Below are positions 1 through 11,449 of a DNA stretch of 64,000 nucleotides, one piece after another. The stretch is taken from positions 5,828,786-5,892,785 of the forward strand of contig PTEX01000024.1 in the NCBI GenBank assembly GCA_003342815.1, in the 5' to 3' direction. The first letter of the stretch is position 1. Every line of letters begins with the position of its first letter. A model generated the notes under the pieces. It was not told the DNA's origin, made no database searches, and saw only the letters and a program-made list of their open reading frames with translations. This DNA is from Eudromia elegans (taxonomy: Eukaryota; Chordata; Aves; Tinamiformes; Tinamidae). The translations under genes and the position numbers were made by a program.

Positions 1-309
1 CAGGGATTGTACCACAGCACAGCCTCTCCCGCGCACAGTTTGGTTAACTTTTATCCTCATCTTTCTCTTTGCCACCCAAACCACATCCTGCCACGGGTCC
101 AAGAGCTGCCATCTCTGTTGAGGGCCCCCCTCCAGGGTATCCCCAGGAGGCCCAGGGAGCCTAGGGAGCAGACGCTGGGACTCAACAGCAGCTCCATGCT
201 GGGTGCTGTGACCACTGCAGTTCCTGCCCCAGCTCCTCTGAGGTGCCAAGGGGACGGAGTAGAGCGGCTTTGCGCAGCACAGGGCTCACCCTGGCCCCTC
301 TGTGCCCAC

Positions 310-317
310 TATATAAG
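310..317 (+). promoter_or_regulatory. TATA-box-like octamer (TATATAAG)
   Basis: The octamer TATATAAG matches the TATA-box consensus and also sits in a sequence close to a CArG box. It lies about 300 bp before the CpG-dense patch at 600-800. No transcript can be assigned to it, so a chance match is quite possible. Confidence 0.2.
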
Positions 318-599
318 GGGAGACATTTCCAGAAAGCGTGTCCCAGCCTCTGTGTATGCTCTCCCTGCTGCATGGGCAGGATGCCCCTGTCCTTCCAGGA
401 ACATCATACACACGAAATTCTGCAGACCCTCTGAACTTGTGAACAAGTTTGCTGCTGTTTCTGGGTAGAAGCAGCCTGCCTGGCAGATGCGCAGGACTTC
501 TCAGAGCTTGCAGAGATACCATCACCCCAGGAGCCCCAGCTCGAGGGTGCATCTAGAGCACGGCACTCTCCTGCTCCTCTCGCATTGCTGCTGGTTGTG

Positions 600-800
600 C
601 GCAGTGAGGTGGTGCACACGAAGCGCGACTTCCCGGGCCGTGCTCTGCAGCTGCCTGCACCTCGTTCGCAGGGCGCCGCGGTGCCTCAGCTCCTCTCCCG
701 CTCGCCGCAGGGGCTGGGCATGTGGCCAGGCGAGCCCTGCGGGCAGCGGCGCTGCTGGGAGCCCTAGCCTGCGTGGCCCCAGCTCATGCGGCTTGGCTCG
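600..800. promoter_or_regulatory. Small CpG-dense patch, possible promoter or GC-rich exon
   Basis: CpG dinucleotides are crowded here compared with the surrounding sequence, where they are depleted as usual in vertebrates. Frames stay open on both strands, as expected of GC-rich DNA. A pyrimidine tract ending in CAG occurs at about 690-710 on the + strand. No protein was recognised. It could be the promoter or first exon of an unidentified transcript, or simply a GC-rich patch. Confidence 0.3.
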
Positions 801-3800
801 TGGCTCTGGGGCCTCGGGAGCGCTCCTCAGCAAGCTCGGGCTCTCAGCATGGAGCCCCAGGTCCTTGGGAAGGGCCTCGTCACCTCCCCTCTGCTCTGCC
901 AGACCAAGGCACAGGAACCAACAGCAGCACCCACGGGTTTAAGGCTCTGCTGCTGAACCATCCAACTTCATAGCTGCTCTTGGCTGCTGGTGGATCTTCA
1001 CCTACTTCCTCGGCACTCCGGCTGTGCCGTGACACCACAGCAGGGCCTCACACATACAAGGGCATACATCCATATATCCATACATCCATACACACCTAGA
1101 TGCAAGGGCATTGGACAGGTTTTATTGGAACATCGAGGCCCCAGGGGAACTACAGAAAAAAAAGATTGGTTTGTTTTAATGCTCCAGTTTAGGAGAGGAT
1201 GGAGCCAAAAACCTTAAATGAAGTGGATAACATCTATCCATGACCAGTTCCTCTGGAGTCAAGCCGTCCTAGAGGACTCCATTCAGAAAGCAGCGCTCTG
1301 AGCTCCGTCTCCTGCATGACAAAGCGAACCAGAACTCCCTGCCTCCCAGCTGGGTGCCACTGGTAGGCCCATGTTCGGGGGACAGATCCTTAGCTCTGAT
1401 CCTCAGCATGTCCCTTTGGACCCCCCTGTACTGCCTGTGTCAGCTGAAGAAGGTCAGCTTGCAAACACGCCCGTTGGGAGTTGTAGCCAAATGGCACTAA
1501 CCGTAAGGGACAGGATTGTTTCTCTCGATTATTCAGGGCATAATGGAGGCACTCAAGAAAGCATCATCATTTTGCTGAGCCACAAACCTACCCACAAAAA
1601 CACCGAGTGTTATCAGCATATGACCATAACTGGGGGCACTGTGTGGGAAGTGGCTACGTGAGAGCAAACTAACCCAAAGCATTTCCCAGTCTCAGCCTCA
1701 CACTTCCTACCGCATCTAGGACCCCAGACGGATGCGTTGAACCTTCTCCACACGGACTTGCAGCCACCAGGTGCAGAGACGACCCACCGAGGAGGAAATC
1801 ACAGCCCACTTGGACTAGCAACTGGCACCTTCCTCACAGCTTATGGAGAGACTGGGCGGTTTTTGCCTGGATCATTGCTGTGCCTAGAGGGGAAAAGGAT
1901 TCGAGTCACTGACAAGCAGATCTGGAAAGCAGGACTTCGGCTTTCCTTTCCTGCCTGTATTTGGTCGCTCACGTGGTGTTGTGTAAGTCAGTCGGCCAGT
2001 CTCTACTTCATCTCTGGTAAAATAGGACATCTCCATATTAGGGTTGCTAACGCTGGGACAGCTAACGCTTCCGAGATGGAAACAGCCAAATATATTCAAG
2101 GTATTTAGAAAAACCTCACCCTGCCAGTTCTAATCTTAGGAGCATTTTTATTTCAGGGTGGGTTGTAACTAAAAGCAAGGCTGCAGGACAAGCAGAGCTA
2201 CAAATATACCCAGGCACAAACCTCGGTGAAGCACACTCAAAATGCAAGAATTGCTCCACAAAGCAGAGCAATTCCCACCTTCTCAGTTCCAATGGAAGAT
2301 GCAGCCTGTGAGGAGCTATACATTATGGTGATTTACCCCTTGCTTCCTCCCACTTCGGAAGACTCTCTAATGGAAACCTGCAGGAAACACGTTGCAAGCC
2401 AAGGGCTTCTCCAGGACAGGATCTAGGGCATGCAGAGCCTGTATTTTCCCACACTAGATCCTCAAGGTAGAGCAATGTGCTCCATTAGCACGTGCACATT
2501 CTGTTGAAAAATATGGAATGATTCTCCTGGTGTATTTAGCTCCTCTCCAGGCAGATTTCAGCCCTCTCCAGACCTCCACTCTCTTCCCACTCCTAAATGA
2601 GTTGTTAAAGAGCACTAGCGTCCTTCCAGGGTCCCCAACCAGGAAGTTTGCCATCGTTCTTGAAGAACCAAGCAGGATCACTGGAGCTAATTGTCACCGA
2701 CTGCCTCTGCAGGGCTCGTGCTTTCGCACACACTGCTCCTCACATCTGCTCCTGCAGCGCTCGCTGCCCTTAGCTGGGGCTCTAACTGCAAAGGTGTCTG
2801 CGTGCAATGCAGCAAATCCCAACGGCAGCCGGGGTTTGACACTGGAAGGCAGGTTTTCCTCGATTCTCTCTCCCACCACATAAATATTAGTAGTGTGTGC
2901 GGGCTCAGAGGAGGTCGTCAGCATCTTAGAGAAGGGGCCTCTTTTTTTTTTATTTTTATTTTTTTAGTTTTGCAAGCAAGAACATCAATGGAACTGAAAG
3001 TAGGTTCACACCACAGTGCCCACCCATGCAAAACTATGATGAACCACAAAACCAGGCAATTACACAACCTTCCTCTACTGCTAACCAGGCTCCTCTTCCC
3101 AGCATCGGTTGCTGCTCGCAATGCGCTCAGAGGGGTAGAAATGACATCCTGGCCTGCTTTTGCCAGAGAAGGCCTCTGAGCTTATCCTGAAGGGTGGAAA
3201 CACAGAACTCAGGGCTTCGATGCTGAGATCTGGTCTCCAAACAATCCTGGAAGCTCCGGGAGTCCCGCCAAGCAGCTCCCAAATCTCCTCCCTCGCCCCT
3301 GAGCTGGGAGGGGAGCTGGGAAGCACATTCTGCATGACCAGGACACGCAGCGTCACGCAGGACAGATGGAGAAAGAGCTTGAGGTCACAGGGGCCTCCAA
3401 GGAGCAAAACAGAACAGCCGTAGGTAAAACAGCGCAAACAGTTTAGCTCTCTGGACCTGCTCCCTGGGCTGCTCCAGCCTCTTCCTTGAGGGGTGACAGC
3501 GTTAATGACAGGGTTGGGGTAAATCGGAACCTTCAGCTAGATTATAGTGAGGGAGTGTGAGAACATGCTGGGGTGGGGAGAGCAATGTGTCGGCAGCCCA
3601 AGTTAGATGCAACCTGCTGTGGAACAAAGGATTACTTACCAACTGTGGAGGAAGGCAAATATTTTGGGTGTATGGGTCAGGAAAAAAAGATTTTTACTAT
3701 TTGCTTTGAAGAGTCTGCTGGCCTAATGTAACTGACTGGAGGTTTCAGTAGAAAATAAGCACTGATGTTCAATGCAGGGATGTTATTTTGGCGGAGATGT

Positions 3801-4253
3801 AGAGCAGGTTATATTGCCCTTTCACACAAGCCTCTATGTGATCATCTGAACTGCACAGCTTGCTGGTGAATGCAAATGTTTTAACATTGCACTGACCAGC
3901 AATGAGAAATCACAATACTCTGATACTCATTGGTATCTGCTGAGTTTTAGAGCTGTTGTGTCATAGCCAAAATTACGCAGACAGGTTTTTCTGGGTAAAA
4001 TAACGTAGATAAATGCAGGCGACTGCGGCGTGTCTGATGTGAATTTCTCAATCTTTTATTCCCAGTTTTTCTGCGCGTTTGAGTTTCATCTCCTCGGAAA
4101 GCCCGTGTGGGGGGTCGGGTTCCCGTGCGGGACCGCTCGATGCCCGCGGCTGCGGCGGGAGAGGGGGCCGGGCCGGGTCAGGCCGTTACCTCACGGAGCC
4201 GCCGCGGGGCAGCAGGGAGCGACCGTTGGGTGCGCTCGGAGGAGGGAGGCGAT

Positions 4254-4265
4254 CGCGCATGCGCG
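4254..4265. promoter_or_regulatory. NRF1 site (CGCGCATGCGCG)
   Basis: This perfect 12-bp palindrome CGCGCATGCGCG fits the NRF1 consensus YGCGCAYGCGCR. It lies about 190 bp upstream of the MCTS1 start codon inside the CpG island, a typical place for NRF1 in housekeeping promoters. Confidence 0.75.
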
Positions 4266-4279
4266 GGGCCGCCGCGCAG

Positions 4280-4298
4280 CCCGCTGGGAGCCGTAGTC
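4280..4298 (-). promoter_or_regulatory. ZNF143/THAP11-type (SBS) motif
   Basis: Read on the - strand the sequence is ACTAC, three bases, then TCCCAG followed by CGGGC. This fits the ACTACANNTCCCAGMRNGC element bound by ZNF143/THAP11/HCFC1, apart from the sixth base and a few in the tail. It sits about 15 bp downstream of the NRF1 palindrome, so the two probably act together at the MCTS1 promoter. Confidence 0.65.
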
Positions 4299-4363
4299 CC
4301 CGCCGCGGGGCCGCGGAGGCTGCGCGCGCCGTGAGCGCGCGACGGGCCGTAAAGCGCGCGGCG

Positions 4364-4370
4364 CTTCCGG
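4364..4370 (+). promoter_or_regulatory. ETS-family site (CTTCCGG)
   Basis: CTTCCGG is the core bound by GABPA/ELK-type ETS factors. It lies in the MCTS1 CpG island about 90 bp before the start codon, near where transcription is likely to begin. Confidence 0.5.
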
Positions 4371-4455
4371 CTGGCGCGGAGGGGAGGGCCGGGACGGGAG
4401 CCTCGTGCGAGGAGCCGCCGGTCGCGCCGCCCGCCCGGCTTCCGCCGCCCCCAGG

Positions 4456-7400
4456 ATGTTCAAGAAGTGAGTGGAGAGCACCGGGCCCGCCGCCTTGCCC
4501 GGGGCGGCCGTGAGGGGCGGCTGAGCGGAGCACCGCCGCCGCCGCGGCACCAGGCCCCGTGCTCCGGCTCGGTGCCACCTCGGCCTCCGCGCACGCCCCC
4601 GGCACTGCCTCTGGGCTCGCGGCTTTGGCTGGGCTGGGCTGGCCTGGCGCTGGTTTTATTCCTGTGTATTCATTTATTCGTTCAATGGGCGTCGTTAAGT
4701 AGCATTAAGAGCGGTAAATGCTCGTTTATGGGTGTGCGCGAAGTTTTGAGGTAAAACCAGGCTGATGGTGATATCTCCCTGCCACGCAGTGTTTCAGGGG
4801 CTAAGTTTAAGTCTTCTGAGCAGCCTCTGGGCCTGGACGTTGACAGCTGTGATACCCTACAGGCACCTTGCCGGCATCTCTTAACGTGCAGCTGAGGTGT
4901 GGCCTCTTTTGGGCAGCCCAAAACCTCTACCTTATTTTGACAGATTTGATGAGAAGGAGAATGTATCAAACTGCATCCAGCTGAAGACATCAGTTATTAA
5001 AGGTATTAAGAATCAGCTGATAGATCAGTTTCCAGTTATTGAACCATGGCTAAACCAGATTATGCCAAAGAAGGACCCTGTCAAAATAGTAAGATGGTAA
5101 GGCTTTTGTTTGCTTGTTTTTTCTCTCTCTCAATTTATGCTTTTAAGGTATTTAGATTGCTTTGTCTGTGTCCTTGTTTTTTTTTGTTTTTATAGTTGAT
5201 TAATTGAATGATTTGAGAATTGTGTATTATTTCTTTCAATAGTGCATGTTATGACCCAACCAGAAAATTTGCATGTGCTTGTACCTTTGGCTGTTAGGAG
5301 GATGTTTGCAGAAAACAAAAATATCACTTAATATTGAGCACATGTGCAACTCAGTCAGGTGCTCTTCAGCAGTCAGTCTTTTAAGGGAAGCTTCCAGCTT
5401 TATGGCTACAAAAACTTAAACTACCTCTGCTAGCATTATTTTTTTTACTAACTTTAGACTTTCATATGTGAATAGATTTTTAAAATCTGATGTATTAGAT
5501 TTAAGTGATTGTGATTTTCTTTTTTTATACAGATATGTGTATATATATTTTTTTCTTTTAAATTACCCTCATATAAAACTGGGAAGGATATGAAAAATTA
5601 GTTTGAGAATTGCTGGATGTTTTCCTGCCTATCTTTTTTGAAAGGAAGAAAATGTGTAGGACGCAAATGTTGAAGAATGGGAAATACTACAGGATAATTT
5701 TGTTTCATTTTTTTCCTATTAATTTACTGACTTAACTCCCAGATAGTAAGACAGACCAGACTGAATGAACTGAAAAACTGAAATAGTTCACTTAAAATAT
5801 CAAAGAGTTAATTAGTTCTTCAAATATCTTTTTTTTTTTTTTTTTTCTCTTGCAGTCATGAACATATAGAAATCCTCACTGTGAATGGGGAGTTGCTGTT
5901 CTTCAGGCAAAGAGAAGGGATTTTTTACCCAACGCTAAGGTTACTCCATAAATGTAAGTTTTCTGAGGACAGCTCTGGGAGGGGAGTGAAAGAGTGGATG
6001 GATTAATCGGTAGGATTTCTGTATTACTGAATAAAAAGGAACTTACTTACATGCATATATAGTTTCCAGAATAGATATTAAGGGTAAGTTTGGGATTAGA
6101 TGGCAAACTGTGTTGCTTTGATATTTCAGCTGCCTATATGTTTTCCTTGGCCATAATTATTGTAATACAGGATGTTAATCAACCCAGACTTTTTAAGAAT
6201 TAAATTGCACAAAGTGCTATAAAATTCTTGAGAGAGTTTTCTCTAAGGCTGAGTCTAATGAATCTAAATTTCTTCTTTTTGGGCCTATTGCCCGATGCTA
6301 TATATTTTTATTCTTGCGATGTTCCTTTAATCCCTTCCTTCCCGCCCCCTTTTTTCTTTTGTTGTCTTCAAATGCTTGTAGATTCTTTCTACAAAAATAT
6401 TCTTTAATCATCAGTGTTTATTTTATTATTGTGCTTCTCCTTCAAGAATTTATGCTGCATGGTTTTAATTTCTTAAAAGTTGTTGCTGTTCTTGATGGTG
6501 TTGCTGTGATTCTGGTGAGCTCAGGTACTGGTAAAGATGCTACATAGATCTCTGTGTTTGTGTTTGAAAGCCATTAGACACAGTTGAGACAGTTGTCGAC
6601 ACTTGAGGAATAGCTGTGAGTGCTGACAACCGTGAGCACTTCTGTCTATCTTTTGCCTTTTAACGTATTTTTAAGGGGTTATACATGTAGTTTTGGGGAT
6701 TCAAGGCGCCTTGCATGTGGGCACGTGCTTGTTTTAATTTGTGAAAAGTTATTGAAATTCTTGCTCCAGATGTTTGCAAGAGGCTTAATTTTTGATTAGT
6801 CTTTGGTTCCAAGGAGAGGGAAAATGTGAATTGTGAAAACAGAATTCCTGCCCTTTGGGGACAGTACTGTGCCCAGGAGCTCTGGTAGTTGTTTATGAAA
6901 CTCCCCACTCCATCTGTCTGCCACTTCCAAGCTGACTTGGTCAAGAGTTGTTTATATTGTCATCTTAATTGTAACATATTAATAGTAATGCTGTGTTTTT
7001 CCCCTCCTAGATCCATTTATTCTACCACATCAGCAGGTCGATAAAGGAGCGATTAAATTTGTACTAAGTGGAGCAAATATAATGTGCCCTGGCCTGACAT
7101 CTCCTGGAGCAAAACTTTACCCTGCTGCTGTTGATACAGTTGTTGTATCCTTTAATGAGGAATTGCTACTTGCTGTGAGATGAGTGAATTTCTTTGTGTT
7201 CTCAGCTGATCATAATCCAAATTTCTCTGGATTGTAGCAGTATTTCACAGAATAACTAATAACCTGCAGATAATGTGACGTTACTTGGCAAAGTAACATT
7301 GTTCTTAATTCTTTTTGCTTACTGAGGTGTTCCAAGCTCAGAGTAACTGTTCCTACTTCACCTACTAATTTAATGGGTAAATGGAGCCCCTTTGTGAATT

Positions 7401-10400
7401 TATGCAGAATTGTGCAAAGAAATGATGTACGGTAGAATCTGTCCACTTCCCTCTTAGTCTTGTACCTTTGTAGTTGTAGAAGAATTTGGTCCTGTTCTGA
7501 GTGAATTTGGAGAGAGGTTTGTGATAAGCTTTGCTGTAGCCAGGGCTTTGCTCCGTACCTCTAATAAACTTGTGCATTTAATTCCCTCCTTGCTATTATC
7601 TCACCGAGAGAGGAACCATGAGCAAAAGCAGCCCAAATAATCCCAGCCTCTTCTGCTTTTGTTGTTACTCAGAATCAGTAGGGAAAGATTAACAGTTAGC
7701 ATTTCAGATGTTGAGCTTTACAAAAGACACAGCTGATTTCAACACTTTTTCAGAATTTTTTTTTTTCTAGTCCTCTGTACCTTACCTTGGTATCTAAAAA
7801 TAGACCTCTGTGTAGTTACAGCCCTGTTCTAAAAGAGAGAGACTATCACCTCTTTGTTTAGCACAAAGGAATAAATTAAGTGCTGGAAAAATAGTGCTGG
7901 AAGATAGATATACACAGACTTTTTTTAAGGTAATTGCTGTTTGACATAAATGTTTTATGTTTTGTGCTTGGTTATTCAGCTGCTTTTAAATATAGCACAC
8001 TATTTTGCTTATCCCTGAAAAATAGTGCTCTAGAATTACAAAAAGGGCAAAATTAAATTGGGCATTTTGATACTTTTTTTGAGAAGTGATTTTTCTCTGT
8101 TATTGCTTTTATTTTTTGGAAACAGTTAAATCTCTTTTCCTTAGCAGTGATTTGTAGGCAATAATGGCAGAGGGAAAACAGCATGCATTATGTGTGGGAG
8201 TAATGAAGATGTCAGCTGAGGACATGTAAGTCTCTTAAAAATTGAAATATAACCTGTCCTGTGTAATAACTCGTATGTTAGTTTGGAGTAGAAGCACCAC
8301 TGCCAAGGTTACTGAATCTATGTTGCAGCACACTTCTTTCAGATACAGAATTTATTTAGACATTTATTCTCTTGATTAATTTTCAATCTGGAGGAAAAAA
8401 AAGAGTATCTTCCTTACATTTTTATCTACCAAATGGAATCAAAACAGCTCTTTTATGTGAATATGGATTTTAAAACACACAACATCAGCAACCTCTTTGA
8501 ATGTTAATATTATTTTGTCAAAGATTTTGCTGAGCAAAGAATTGTTCAGCAGTTGAACAAAAATGGAGCCTACATGGCATACTTACTAGCTGGACTGAGC
8601 AAGAAATGTCGTTTGAATTTGAGGGGCTGAAAACACTGAAATGCTTTTGTTTGCAGGAATAGAAGAGATTAAGGTCCTGCTGGTCCTTGGTCAACCAGCT
8701 GGGCATTTCTCTGTGACCTTCTGTCTGTCTTTACCTCATTTTTACATGCAGCATTCCTGCCTGACACACATAGTAGCTTAGCTAAGCTGCTTGTGAATTG
8801 CCCATCCAAGGGATAAACATCAAGTCAAAATAACTTGAGAAGGCCAAGAGTATGTTACTTAGAAGGCAAAGGATGTTAACTGTCCTTAGCATTCAAAACG
8901 CTAAGTTAACAGGACTGAGCTAAATGCTTTTCTGTGTATGTGTATGATAAGTTCTCTGATTTGTAGCAGTAAGTTGCCCCCAGTAGGCCGGGCCTGCTTT
9001 GGTTCCAGCCCCTTCCAGCATGTGAGAAAGGTGACTGAGATGAAAACAAGTCACTGTTTTCTTGAGGATAATTCTCAGCTGGGTCATCTCCTGCTTGGGG
9101 TCACTGCCCTTTCGTAGGTGGTAAGGGGAGCACAAGGGAAGGAGTTAATGAGGAAAAAGGGCAGAGCTGGACTGTGGCCACATGGATTTGGACCTGCTTC
9201 AGCTACTGAGGACCTCGTACAGTCCTTGGGGTGCTCTTAGTCCCTTCAAAAGGCTCGGAATAGCTACATGTCCTGACCTGTGTGGCCTGCTTGGATCACT
9301 GCAGGCCTGGAATATCTCTAATCCTAATCCCATGATCAGATTCAGCAGCCTAACAGCCTAATATCCAGTTCCTGCAAGAAGCAGTATAAAGTGAAGAGAG
9401 GAGAAAAACTGCCTGCAGAGGCAAATGAGATGATATTTATATATGTAGTCTGTTAGAATAATGTTTTGCATGATATACTATAAAACTAAAAGCTGAAATA
9501 GTGTGATTTCAGTTGTTTGGAGTATAGTACATCATGTTAATTATTTCCAGTAGGCTTGTTTATTTTTTTTTCCCCTGTTTACTTTTGGGCAAGTTGTCAG
9601 GGTAATAGAGTGTTCTGGCATCACTGCAATAAATTATGTTCTGCAGGGGAATGAAGCCTGTTCTCAGTCCAGGAAGGTCTTGCTTATTGTGATGAAGCTA
9701 GACTTCCATGCACTAGTTTGCTGGAGAAAAGATAAATGCAGATTGGGTGGAGCTGCCACAGATCATATTTATCAGATGATATGATTCAAAAGTTAGAGGG
9801 ATAATCTCCATCTACTCTAACATGTAGCAAGACCTTAGCCTGTAAATTTAGCATTTGCAGTTCTCTGTGAAGCAGCTACATGTCCTGCAAGGAGCAGCAA
9901 AGCAGTTGATCAGCGTTCATTGTGTCAGTGGCACATCTGGAGCCAGAACATGTCGCATTCTTCACTCCAACATTGCTTGGTACCCCACCTCCTAGTGTGC
10001 AGGAAAGAGGGGCACTTGCACCTGCTGGACTAATTTGACAGAGGAATGAAACCCTTAAAGTAGCAGAAGGATTGTGTGAGGAACTATCTCCCGCAAAGAA
10101 CTACTTTAAAAAAAGTACTGGTGTGCAGTGGTTGCTGACAGCCTGGAAAGAAATGTCACCTTATCATACAGCAATATTTTGTGTAATAACAAATGTTTCT
10201 TCTCTACCTGCTGTGTAGTATTATGACTTTATAGATGATAGATTCTGCCTGATAAATACTATATTTTCACTTTTAACTATTGTGGGCTTTTTTTACTGCG
10301 TTAATGTTTAACCTTACTGACTAATACTTCTGTACTTTTTTTTTAACAGTGAGAAGGTCAACAAAGGGATTGGTATTGAAAATATCCATTATTTAAACGA

Positions 10401-10431
10401 TGGCCTTTGGCATATGAAGACGTACAAGTGA
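4456..10431 (+). CDS. MCTS1: MCTS1 re-initiation and release factor (six coding exons)
   Basis: Coding exons are 4456-4466, 4944-5096, 5856-5953, 7011-7144, 8158-8225 and 10350-10431. They total 546 nt, or 181 residues plus stop, the length I remember for the vertebrate family. The reading frame is kept across every junction, and all introns have GT-AG ends. The start ATG (A at -3) lies only 11 coding bases before the first donor. Recognisable stretches include [46 protein letters not shown] and the C-terminal [11 protein letters not shown]. The N-terminal half is the MCT-1-specific domain. The C-terminal half (about 92-172) is a PUA RNA-binding domain. MCTS1 pairs with DENR on the 40S subunit and promotes re-initiation after short upstream ORFs and recycling of post-termination 40S complexes. 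Intron lengths are 477, 759, 1057, 1013 and 2124 nt, and intron 4 looks U12-type. Against the form I recall, residues 31 (Asp), 35 (Val) and 77 (Ile) are unusual. Identity is secure. Confidence 0.97.
7145..8157 (+). other. MCTS1: MCTS1 intron 4, U12-type (minor spliceosome) GT-AG intron
   Basis: The donor at 7145-7153 reads GTATCCTTT, a complete match to the U12 5' splice-site consensus and a poor U2 donor. The branch-point-like element TTCCTTAGC lies at 8137-8145, one base from the U12 consensus TTCCTTAAC. Its A at 8143 is 14 nt from the end of the intron, within the short spacing U12 introns need. A long pyrimidine tract directly before the acceptor is missing, unlike the other MCTS1 introns. 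The intron falls between codons (phase 0). Confidence 0.88.
8226..10349 (+). other. MCTS1: MCTS1 intron 5, about 2.1 kb
   Basis: This is the largest intron of the gene, with a standard donor (GTAAGT) and a long T-rich tract before TTTAACAG at the acceptor. No nested gene, small RNA or clear repeat was recognised inside it. Open frames within it have no recognisable homology. Confidence 0.8.
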
Positions 10432-10575
10432 AGCAAAAGGAACTGTGTTACTCCAAAGGAATGCACTTAGATTAAATGTGGACTGCTTTGTAATTCCTTC
10501 TGTTTTTAATGTGACTGAATGTACAAATTACTTTGTTCTGTGGCTATGCTAAATAAATCAAGTGAATGCGAAAGT
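10432..10575 (+). other. MCTS1: MCTS1 3' UTR (short form)
   Basis: This runs from the stop codon to just past the first poly(A) signal at 10552. The end is inferred from the signal and not seen directly. A diverged copy of this UTR occurs at about 18.03-18.17 kb. Confidence 0.6.
10552..10557 (+). terminator. MCTS1: MCTS1 poly(A) signal AATAAA
   Basis: A canonical AATAAA lies 121 nt after the stop codon, so cleavage probably occurs near 10570-10580. Confidence 0.75.
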
Positions 10576-11443
10576 ACTGTTAGGCTACAATAGTTTTCTA
10601 GGGTTTTTTGTTATAGTTCTTAATTGTTTTGTTCTAAACCCAAGTCTTCACTCTATGAAGATATCTTATGGGAAGATCATGCATGGACTGTGAGTAGAAT
10701 GTTTTAAACTAACAAGAGGAGGAGAAAGCTAAGAAATGTTTACATTTTATGCTCTTCTAACAGAGTAATATAAGGCATTTATGAAATATAATTGATACAG
10801 TTTATACAACTGACACTTTAGGGTTTTTTTCCTTCTGAATAACATCTCTTTAGTCTACCTGTTTCCTGAAAATGGAAACATCTTTTTTTAAAAAAAAAGT
10901 TTATATTTTAATCTAATTTATTAACAGCATTAACTTCGTTTTTTTACTTCAGAATTTTCTCTTTTTAAGATGCATCTACCTGCATAGGATTAATGAACTT
11001 AAGCCAGTTTGTGAACTATGAATTCTTTATTGCTAGTTCATATCTAAAGAACGTATATGTTTGAGTTTCTGTCTGCTGACACAGTCTGGTATCACTCTAC
11101 TTTCAGCGGAATTCGTGGTGATGGTGGGCATTCTTCAAACGGAATATGTGCCAATTGGTGCCTCATGCTCTACTCCCTGTTTGCCTTCTTTATTTTTAGG
11201 AGCGGAAACAAAATCACTGCCTAACAAAGGCAGCGTGGTTATCAGTGTAGCCAAGAGTTTCTTCTTCAGGTGGGGCTACAGCAGAGGTGCCAGATTGTGC
11301 ACACTGCCACACGCACGTGCGTCTGCAGTAACGGCTAGAGAGCACTGTGCTTGTCCTGACATCCCACCTGAACCCACCTGTGTTTGGAGACCGCATGCCT
11401 AGAGCTATGCCTATGGAAAACAGCCTGTGCCGTGGAATCCTTT

Positions 11444-11449
11444 AATAAA
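11444..11449 (+). terminator. Possible distal MCTS1 poly(A) signal AATAAA
   Basis: A second canonical signal about 890 nt beyond the first could end a longer MCTS1 mRNA. There is no direct evidence that it is used. Confidence 0.25.

Larger units (their letters stand above)
1..4090. other. Intergenic region upstream of MCTS1
   Basis: No exon of a known protein was recognised on either strand. In mammals the next gene on this side is CUL4B (known synteny), but nothing here reads as a CUL4B exon. The stretch holds a CpG-dense patch at about 600-800, a TATA-like octamer at 310-317, a short CATA/CATATA-rich tract at about 1,060-1,095 and a T-rich run at about 2,940-2,967. Open frames are short and several lack an ATG start. 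Confidence 0.6.
4100..4640 (+). promoter_or_regulatory. MCTS1: CpG-island promoter of MCTS1
   Basis: A strongly GC- and CpG-rich block covers the 5' UTR, the tiny first coding exon and the start of intron 1. It has no TATA box but carries NRF1, ZNF143/THAP11-type and ETS motifs, the usual make-up of a housekeeping promoter. The transcription start is probably between about 4,300 and 4,440 (inference). No divergent gene is visible upstream. Confidence 0.85.

Noticed and set aside
722-973. Signal-peptide-like frame (hydrophobic Ala/Leu start)
   Set aside because: It starts at GTG, which is not expected in a vertebrate gene. The hydrophobicity follows from GC-rich codons, and no mature domain follows.
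1-4090. Search for CUL4B exons, expected nearby from mammalian synteny
   Set aside because: No stretch resembles CUL4B. The gene probably lies beyond the window start.
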